Shown here: piece after piece, positions 7,411-11,869 of the stretch | Numbering within the stretch: position 1 is the first letter of the stretch | How the letters are laid out: each line of letters opens with the position of its first letter | Assembly: GCA_016291185.1 (NCBI GenBank) | Contig: JAEFAI010000044.1 | Span: 1 to 13,299, forward strand | Direction: 5' to 3' | Source: Bacteroidales bacterium | GTDB lineage: Bacteria > Bacteroidota > Bacteroidia > Bacteroidales > UBA932 | DNA length: 13,299 bases | Made by a program: the position numbers and the translations under genes | Notes under the pieces: generated by a model | Seen by the model: only the letters and a program-made list of their open reading frames with translations | Databases searched by the model: none | What the model was told of the DNA's origin: nothing

Positions 7411-9147
7411 TTATCTCCAGAAGCCGGGGCCGACACCCGGGCCGCCGGGACCACCCATACCGCCTGCGGCGGTGTAGGAGGAGAGCGTCACAGAGCTGCC
7501 GCCGGAGGCGGCGGTGGCGCCCATTCCCCCGAAGATCTTGGTGCCGGAGGCGGTGACGCCCGATTTCAGCGTCGTGGCGCCGCCCGTCGATACCACCAGG
7601 GTGTTACCGCCCCGGGAAGGCGTCTGGAAGGCCAGCGCGAGCGCGCCGTCCTGATAGAGGCCGTACCAGGTATTAGCGCTCCAATTCGCGGAATAGCACG
7701 CCTGGGTGAGGTTGGCGCCGCCCTCGAGGCCGCCGATGGCCACCAGCGTGCCGCTGATGACATAGAGTTTGTAGCCGTCCTCGGTGTTGGCGTCCACGGC
7801 AACCTCCGGCGTGCCGCTGCCGACGGCATAGACGAGGGCGCCCTGGATGTAGCAGTTGCCGTTGGCGTCGAGGCCGTCGTTGCCGGTGGAGATGGCGCAG
7901 ACGCGCCCGCCGCCGAGGATCATGTGGCTGCCGGAATTGATGGCGTCGTCGGAGGACGTCGCATAGACGTCGCCGCCGGTGATAATCAACTCGCCCTTGG
8001 CCTCAATGGCTTCGTGGTTCTTGGCCGAAACGGTCACGCTGCCGCCCGTAATGACGAGTTTCCCGTCGAATTTGATGCCCTTGGCGGAGCTGGATGTGTC
8101 CTCCAGCCCGACGGTGTCCGCGCCCGTTATTTCATAGTTTGAGCCCGTCACGTAGATGTCGATGGTGCCGCCGGCGATCAGGCCGCCGGCGTCGCCGCTG
8201 ATCCCTTTGCCGCCCTGGCCGCTGTTGGTGATCGCGAGCGTACCGCCGTTCATCACGAAGGCTACGTCGGCCTTGATGCCGGACGAGGAGGACAGGTCTG
8301 TGAGGTCGGAGTCATCCACACCGCCGGAGACGGTCAGTTTCACCTCGCCGCCGTCGAGACGGACCGTGCCGTCGGAGGTGATGGCCTTCTTGCCCTCCTT
8401 GCTCACGGTCACGTCCAACTTGCCGCCGCCGATCACGACCGCGTCCTTACCGCGGACGCCGTGGCCCTTGGTCGCGCTGATGGTGATGGTCGGAGCATCC
8501 AGCACGCACACGTAATCATCGGAGGAGATACCCGCCTTGCCGCCGGTGGACGTCACACTGAGCGATCCGGAGCCGCTGAAAATGAGCTGCGCTTCGCTAA
8601 AGAAGGCGCCTTTCTCGTCCTCATCTTCAGGCGTGTCAGTGTACTTCTTGCCGTCGGCGAGCTGGTTCGTGCCGTTCACGACCACGAACGTGCGCTTCTT
8701 GTTCTGGTTGTTGATCGCGGCGCCGTTGGGATTCGTCAGGTCCAGACCGTTCAGGACGATGGCCTGCTTCTTCTCGCCGTAGATCTTGAAGAAACCGTCT
8801 GCGGCCGTGCCGGAAAGCTCGTAGCGGATGGCTTCCTTGGTGGTGTTGTTTACGGTCACGTCGTTGCCGGCGACCGTCACGATGCCGTTCTCGTCGCCGC
8901 TCACCGTCGCGCCCGTGGCCGCAAATACAATGGAGATGGTGCGGTCGAAGGTTGTGTTAGCGATGGCGTCGTCTTCGTCCTCGAGGACGAAATTGTCCTC
9001 GATCGTGGTGTTCGGAACGACAGGATCAACCGGGTCGTCGGTGTAGGAACCATTATTCCCATTGCCATGGGGGTCCGTGTATGGATCTTTCTCGCATGCG
9101 CTCAGGATGAGCAGCGGGAGAAATAAAAAGGAAAATAACTTTTTCAT
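7411..9147 (-). CDS. Surface lipoprotein, Cthe_2159-like carbohydrate-binding beta-helix
   Basis: A 578-residue predicted lipoprotein. MKKLFSFLFLPLLILSAC is a signal peptide with lipobox LSAC (Cys18); the acidic EKDPYTDPHG after it resembles Bacteroidetes surface-export signals, so it may sit on the outer face. An Asp/Gly/Asn linker (19-60) leads to a repetitive domain (about 85-475) of right-handed beta-helix type, with rungs such as GGKLDVTVSKEGKKAI, GGTLAITNSGQGGKGIS, GGSVTVSAKNHEAIEAKG, GGDVYATSSDDAINSG and GGRVCAISTGNDGLDANG. This pattern is that of the family named after Clostridium thermocellum Cthe_2159 (PF14262, DUF4353), known to bind calcium and acidic or cellulosic polysaccharides. 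A globular stretch (about 476-545) precedes a Gly/Pro-rich tail, GGMGGPGGPGVGPGFWR. It is divergent from the LytTR gene and shares its control region. The ligand is not known; an adhesin or matrix-binding role is inferred. Confidence 0.88.
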   Translation of the reverse strand: MKKLFSFLFLPLLILSACEKDPYTDPHGNGNNGSYTDDPVDPVVPNTTIEDNFVLEDEDDAIANTTFDRTISIVFAATGATVSGDENGIVTVAGNDVTVNNTTKEAIRYELSGTAADGFFKIYGEKKQAIVLNGLDLTNPNGAAINNQNKKRTFVVVNGTNQLADGKKYTDTPEDEDEKGAFFSEAQLIFSGSGSLSVTSTGGKAGISSDDYVCVLDAPTITISATKGHGVRGKDAVVIGGGKLDVTVSKEGKKAITSDGTVRLDGGEVKLTVSGGVDDSDLTDLSSSSGIKADVAFVMNGGTLAITNSGQGGKGISGDAGGLIAGGTIDIYVTGSNYEITGADTVGLEDTSSSAKGIKFDGKLVITGGSVTVSAKNHEAIEAKGELIITGGDVYATSSDDAINSGSHMILGGGRVCAISTGNDGLDANGNCYIQGALVYAVGSGTPEVAVDANTEDGYKLYVISGTLVAIGGLEGGANLTQACYSANWSANTWYGLYQDGALALAFQTPSRGGNTLVVSTGGATTLKSGVTASGTKIFGGMGATAASGGSSVTLSSYTAAGGMGGPGGPGVGPGFWR

Positions 9148-9180
9148 AACAATTCGGTTTTAGTCACAGCTCACCTAAAC

Positions 9181-9193
9181 GCAAATCATTTGC
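9181..9193. promoter_or_regulatory. 13-bp palindrome in the divergent control region
   Basis: GCAAAT-C-ATTTGC is a perfect inverted repeat, 34 nt upstream of the lipoprotein ATG. It overlaps the place where the minus-strand promoter would be expected; no good TAnnTTTG is present there (ATGATTTG is the nearest). It may be an operator for a dimeric repressor, or chance. Confidence 0.35.
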
Positions 9194-9207
9194 CAGTTTC
9201 CGGGCGA

Positions 9208-9237
9208 TTCAGCGAACGGGCCGAATTCTTCAGCGAA
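9208..9237. promoter_or_regulatory. Candidate LytTR operator: two 9-bp direct repeats
   Basis: TTCAGCGAA occurs at 9208-9216 and again at 9229-9237, identical, separated by exactly 12 bp, so 21 bp from start to start. LytTR regulators such as AgrA bind pairs of 9-bp direct repeats with a 12-13 bp gap. Read on the minus strand the repeat is TTCGCTGAA, sharing several positions with the described consensus [TA][AC][CA]GTTN[AG][TG]. The pair ends about 39 bp upstream of the likely transcript start of the adjacent LytTR gene, a normal activator position, and that promoter lacks a -33 element. Confidence 0.55.
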
Positions 9238-9263
9238 TCGGTGGAAGAGGAGCGGAATTTGTT

Positions 9264-9271
9264 TATTTTTG
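9264..9271 (+). promoter_or_regulatory. -7 promoter element of the LytTR-nitroreductase operon
   Basis: TATTTTTG matches TAnnTTTG and ends 5 nt before ATG 9277, predicting a transcript that starts at or next to the start codon. No -33 TTG is visible 19-21 bp upstream (about 9241-9245 reads GTGGA), which suggests dependence on an activator. Confidence 0.65.
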
Positions 9272-9276
9272 CGCAT

Positions 9277-10011
9277 ATGATCCTCGCTTTCCTGGCCCTT
9301 TTGCTGCTGCACAACTTCCTCGCCGTGCCCTTCCTGGTGCGGAAAAAGAAGCCGTGGGCATACGCGGCCGTGACGCTGGCCCTGCTGGGCGGTTTCGTTG
9401 CGTACGTGCTGCTCGCGCACGGCGGTCCGGGTCCGGGGATGCCGCCGCCCATGCCGCCGGAAGGAGATTTCCCGCCGCCTCCGGGTGGGCCGTGGGGGCC
9501 GGGAGGACCCGAAGGGAAAGGGCCGATTCCGCCGGAATGGCATGAGATGCTGCTTGGCGTGCTGCTCCTGGCGGCGAACGTCGGCCTGATCTATTGGATC
9601 CAGGCCCGCCGCTCAGCAACGCGCATCCGCGAGCTGGAAGCCGAGCTGCAGCAGCGGGACGAACAGCCCGCGCCGGCGGCCTCCGGCGTGATGACCTTCC
9701 GCTCCGAAGGCCAGGATGTCCGCGTGGAAACGGCGCAGATTCGTTTCGTGGAAGGCATGAGCGAATACGTCAAAATCTGGCGGGACGGCGCCGAGGAGCC
9801 GCTCGTCGTGCTGGAGCGCCTTAAGAATCTGGAAGAAATGCTGCCCGCCGGGCATTTCCTGCGCGTGCACCGCTCCTACATTGTCAACCTCGCGCGCATC
9901 CGCGCCACCGGCGCCGACGGAATCACCCTCGACGACGGTACGCACGTCCCCGTCGGCGATAGCTACCGGGACAGGTTCCGAAAAACCATTCGCCAAGAAA
10001 AAAACTGTTAA
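9277..10011 (+). CDS. Membrane-tethered LytTR transcription factor
   Basis: A 244-residue one-component regulator. Hydrophobic segments lie at about 1-21, 26-47 and 89-109. RKKK at 22-25 and RR at 111-112 place the short loop and the C-terminal part in the cytoplasm by the positive-inside rule, and the Pro/Gly-rich loop 49-86 (29 of 38 residues Pro or Gly) in the periplasm. A short charged helix (about 111-130, IRELEAELQQRDEQ) may be a coiled coil for dimerisation. The LytTR DNA-binding domain spans about 138-238, with IRFVEGMSEYVKIW and the signature FLRVHRSYIVNLARI (194-208). There is no receiver or kinase domain. The start at 9277 follows a -7 element and opens directly with a membrane helix; an in-frame TTG at 9190 would translate the promoter and operator. 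The nitroreductase gene follows after 2 nt. The signal sensed is unknown. Confidence 0.92.
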   Translation: MILAFLALLLLHNFLAVPFLVRKKKPWAYAAVTLALLGGFVAYVLLAHGGPGPGMPPPMPPEGDFPPPPGGPWGPGGPEGKGPIPPEWHEMLLGVLLLAANVGLIYWIQARRSATRIRELEAELQQRDEQPAPAASGVMTFRSEGQDVRVETAQIRFVEGMSEYVKIWRDGAEEPLVVLERLKNLEEMLPAGHFLRVHRSYIVNLARIRATGADGITLDDGTHVPVGDSYRDRFRKTIRQEKNC

Positions 10012-10013
10012 CC

Positions 10014-10526
10014 ATGGAAAGAGATTTTATGACGCTGGCGCGGGAGCGTTATTCCTGCCGCGCATTCAAAAGTACGCCCCTGACGCAGGAGCAGATTGAC
10101 CAGATCCTCGACGCCGCCCGCCTGGCACCGACGGCCGCCAACAAGCAGCCCGTCCACGTCTGGGTGGTCAAGAGCGAGGAGGGCCTCGCGAAGCTGAAAA
10201 ATGCCACCGCCTACATCTACGACGCCCCGGTCGTGTTCATGGTCGGCGCCAAGCCCGACAAAGCCTGGGTGCGCAAATACGATGGCAAGAACGGTGCGGA
10301 AGTGGACGCGGCCATCGTCGGCACGCACATCATGCTGGCGGCCTCGGCGCTCGGCCTGGGCAACGTCTGGGTGGGATCCTTTGATCCTGCACGGATCAAG
10401 GCAGACTTCCCGGAGACCGAAGGCTATGAGGTCGTCTGCCTCTTCCCCGTCGGCATCTCCGCCGCCCAGCCCAGCCCCAAACACTTTGAGCGGCAGTCCG
10501 CTGCCGAATTCTCCGACGAAATCTAG
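10014..10526 (+). CDS. Nitroreductase family FMN-dependent oxidoreductase
   Basis: A compact 170-residue cytoplasmic flavoprotein of the nitroreductase superfamily, which reduces nitro, quinone or other electron-poor substrates with NAD(P)H through FMN. Visible signatures are the FMN-phosphate motif RYSCRAF (12-18), PTAANKQPVHVWVV (39-52), AIVGTHIMLAASALGLGNVWVGSF (100-123) and the C-terminal VGISAAQPSPKHFERQSAAEF. Relatives act as homodimers with FMN at the interface. ATG 10014 is preferred because MERDFMTLARERYS fits the usual start; ATG 10029 is an alternative. It begins 2 nt after the LytTR stop, so it is almost certainly co-transcribed and possibly translationally coupled. The linkage to an envelope regulator suggests a redox or stress role, but the substrate cannot be told from sequence. 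Confidence 0.95.
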   Translation: MERDFMTLARERYSCRAFKSTPLTQEQIDQILDAARLAPTAANKQPVHVWVVKSEEGLAKLKNATAYIYDAPVVFMVGAKPDKAWVRKYDGKNGAEVDAAIVGTHIMLAASALGLGNVWVGSFDPARIKADFPETEGYEVVCLFPVGISAAQPSPKHFERQSAAEFSDEI

Positions 10527-10541
10527 CCGCGCGGATGGGCG

Positions 10542-10577
10542 TGCCGGGCACACCAGAGGCCAATTTTGTGCCCGGCA
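10542..10577. repeat. Perfect 11-bp inverted repeat after the nitroreductase gene
   Basis: TGCCGGGCACA (10542-10552) and TGTGCCCGGCA (10567-10577) pair perfectly around a 14-nt loop, 15 nt after the nitroreductase stop. There is no T-run, so it is either a non-canonical transcript end or part of the palindrome cluster that follows. Confidence 0.75.
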
Positions 10578-10585
10578 GCAACCAC

Positions 10586-10668
10586 CCAGGGGCAAAAACG
10601 CTATGATTTGCCCTCGGCAACCCGAATTTGCTGTCGCCAGGGGCAAATCAGGGGTCAGATGCCCCTGG
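10586..10668. repeat. Two tandem palindromes of one sequence family
   Basis: Palindrome A pairs CCAGGGGCAAA (10586-10596) with TTTGCCCTCGG (10607-10617), two mismatches in 11. Palindrome B pairs CCAGGGGCA (10637-10645) with TGCCCCTGG (10660-10668), perfect over 9. Both left arms are the same 11-mer, CCAGGGGCAAA, 51 bp apart. Crossed pairing is also possible: GATTTGCCC (10605-10613) with GGGCAAATC (10641-10649). It looks like a duplicated intergenic repeat unit. No coding is evident. Confidence 0.65.
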
Positions 10669-10671
10669 GAA

Positions 10672-10705
10672 ACGAGATTCGCCGGTCGGAGCCGGCGAAT
10701 GACGT
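10672..10705. repeat. REP-like palindrome of the GTCATT...AATCTC type
   Basis: ATTCGCCGG (10677-10685) and CCGGCGAAT (10692-10700) form a perfect 9-bp stem with the loop TCGGAG; ACG and CGT pair again outside an AG/GA mismatch. On the minus strand it reads CGTCATT-stem-AATCTCG, the frame of a widespread class of bacterial intergenic palindromes. It could also end the minus-strand operon. Confidence 0.6.
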
Positions 10706-10759
10706 ATGGAATGGGTCGGAGCTTTGCGACGCAGGGGGTCCGGGGGGACCGCCTCCCGG

Positions 10760-10855
10760 TTATCGGGTTAATTTGAAGCCGGCGTCCACGCTCTTGGCAG
10801 TGGTCAAGATGTTGCCGACCGTGGCCACCCCGGCGCTCGTCGTAATCTTTTTCAT
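10760..10855 (-). CDS. Possible 31-residue ORF or gene fragment
   Basis: ATG 10853-10855 lies 3 nt after the stop of the ThiL-like gene (TAA-CAC-ATG) and opens a 31-codon frame starting MKKITTSAGVATVGNIL and ending GFKLTR, then TAA at 10760-10762. The MKK start and tight spacing are typical of a downstream operon gene in this phylum. I do not recognise the product. It may be a real small protein, or the stump of a longer gene cut off where the palindrome cluster begins, or chance. No ribosome binding site is evident, but these bacteria often lack one. Confidence 0.35.
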   Translation of the reverse strand: MKKITTSAGVATVGNILTTAKSVDAGFKLTR

Positions 10856-10858
10856 GTG

Positions 10859-11869
10859 TTATTCGTTCGGGGTGGTCCATCCTTGCGCGGAAACGGGATG
10901 CTCCAGTCCGTCGGGCGACACCAGCACGGCCCCCACCTCGGGCTGTGCCAGGTGGCCGATGATGTCGAAGGTCTGGAATTCCGTCCGGAAACGCTCGAAC
11001 TGCGCGAGCGGAATCACGTACAATAAATGATAGTCCTCGCCGCCGTTCATCGCTGCGGACACCGGATCCAGGTTCAGCTCGCGGCCCAGGTCGAAGCTGC
11101 CGCCCTCGAAGGGAATCTTGTCGGCATAGACCTTGGCGCCCAGCCCGCTGTCGCGACAAAGGCGCAACAGGGCGTCTGCGAGGCCCCTGGTAACGAAATA
11201 ACCGTACGCCGGGGAGAACTTGCCGTCTTCGAGCTGCGCGGGCAAATTCGGGCTTAATTCGGGTCTCAAATAGGATCCGACAAGCATCTTGTACTGCTCA
11301 AGCGCAGCCTGGTCGGTCGAACCCTTGTCGAACTTGATCCGCTCGCGCTCCAGGACCTGCAGGCCCAGGAAAGCGGCACCGAGGGCACCCGACACGCAGA
11401 TCAGGTCGCGCGACTGGGCCTTCGGGCGGGCGGCCGAGACGGCGGCGCTGTGCCGGCCGGTGGCCGAGAGCGCGACCGTCAGGCCATTGCGCGAGGGCTG
11501 CAGGTCGAGCGAGAGCTGCTTGTAGCCATGCTCTTTGGCGCCGGCGACCAGTCCGCTCCAGAGCTCCTGCACCTGCGGGAAATCGAGCTTCGCGGACACA
11601 CCGAGCTGCACCGAGAGCGACTCGGGACGCGCCATGACGGCGTACAGCTCGCCTGTGACCTTCAGCACGGCCTTACGGCCGAGGTGTTTGAGCGGGAAAT
11701 AGACCAGGTCGAAATCGATCCCCTCCAGCAGCAGGCCGGAGGCCGAGGTGATGCATTCCTGCGGCTTCGCCTCAAGCCACAGCGGCTCTCCGAAGGGAGT
11801 ATAACCCGTCCCTTCGAAGAGCTGCCGAATCGCTTCGATACGGCCTAACTCACTGAAGCTCTGCGCCAT
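10859..11869 (-). CDS. ThiL-like (AIR synthase-related) protein, probable pseudoenzyme
   Basis: 336 residues, aligning by eye along its length with Bacteroidetes thiamine-monophosphate kinase (ThiL, PurM-like ATP-binding fold). Preserved blocks are LLLEGIDFDLVYFPLKHLGRKAV (46-68), RDLICVSGALGAAFLGLQVLERE (154-176), NGGEDYHLLY (275-284), IIGHLAQPEVGAVLVSPDG and the ending SAQGWTTPNE. Active ThiL needs acidic Mg-ATP motifs that are altered here. GDDAAVL near the N-terminus is absent; TTDLL is SASGLL (G45); SDIYAM is TGELYAV (72-78); GGDTT is SLDLQ (120-124, only Asp kept); ISDGL is VTRGL (226-230). Only GGED remains intact. The fold is probably kept but kinase activity probably lost. Its ATG overlaps the glycyl-tRNA synthetase stop by 1 nt (TAATG), indicating translational coupling. 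Role unknown; I give no gene symbol because of the lost motifs. Confidence 0.85.
   Translation of the reverse strand: MAQSFSELGRIEAIRQLFEGTGYTPFGEPLWLEAKPQECITSASGLLLEGIDFDLVYFPLKHLGRKAVLKVTGELYAVMARPESLSVQLGVSAKLDFPQVQELWSGLVAGAKEHGYKQLSLDLQPSRNGLTVALSATGRHSAAVSAARPKAQSRDLICVSGALGAAFLGLQVLERERIKFDKGSTDQAALEQYKMLVGSYLRPELSPNLPAQLEDGKFSPAYGYFVTRGLADALLRLCRDSGLGAKVYADKIPFEGGSFDLGRELNLDPVSAAMNGGEDYHLLYVIPLAQFERFRTEFQTFDIIGHLAQPEVGAVLVSPDGLEHPVSAQGWTTPNE

Larger units (their letters stand above)
10527..10759. other. Non-coding convergent intergenic region
   Basis: This gap lies between the nitroreductase (plus) and the minus-strand operon. I see no gene in it: open frames across it give Arg-rich, low-complexity shadows. 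It holds the palindromes listed separately, plus a short GGTCC/GGACC hairpin at 10737-10750. No intrinsic terminator with a clear T-run was found for either side, so the palindromes may do that work. Confidence 0.6.

Noticed and set aside
8461..9126. 221-codon plus-strand frame opposite the lipoprotein gene
   Set aside because: The lipoprotein frame has a signal peptide, lipobox and beta-helix repeats; the antisense frame has only valine/alanine/glycine-rich sequence mirroring the sense codons.
9190..9276. Upstream TTG start giving the LytTR protein 29 extra residues
   Set aside because: This would translate the direct repeats and the -7 element and place a charged, non-hydrophobic leader before the first membrane helix. 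ATG 9277 fits the promoter and topology.
10542..10705. CRISPR array
   Set aside because: The repeats are palindromic with unequal units and spacing; there are no uniform repeats with spacers of equal length and no cas genes.
10008..11159. Long minus-strand open frame of 383 codons
   Set aside because: It runs antisense to the nitroreductase gene and through the palindrome cluster, then overlaps the ThiL-like gene in another frame. Its product is Arg/Gly-rich with no recognisable motif. It is a GC-rich shadow.
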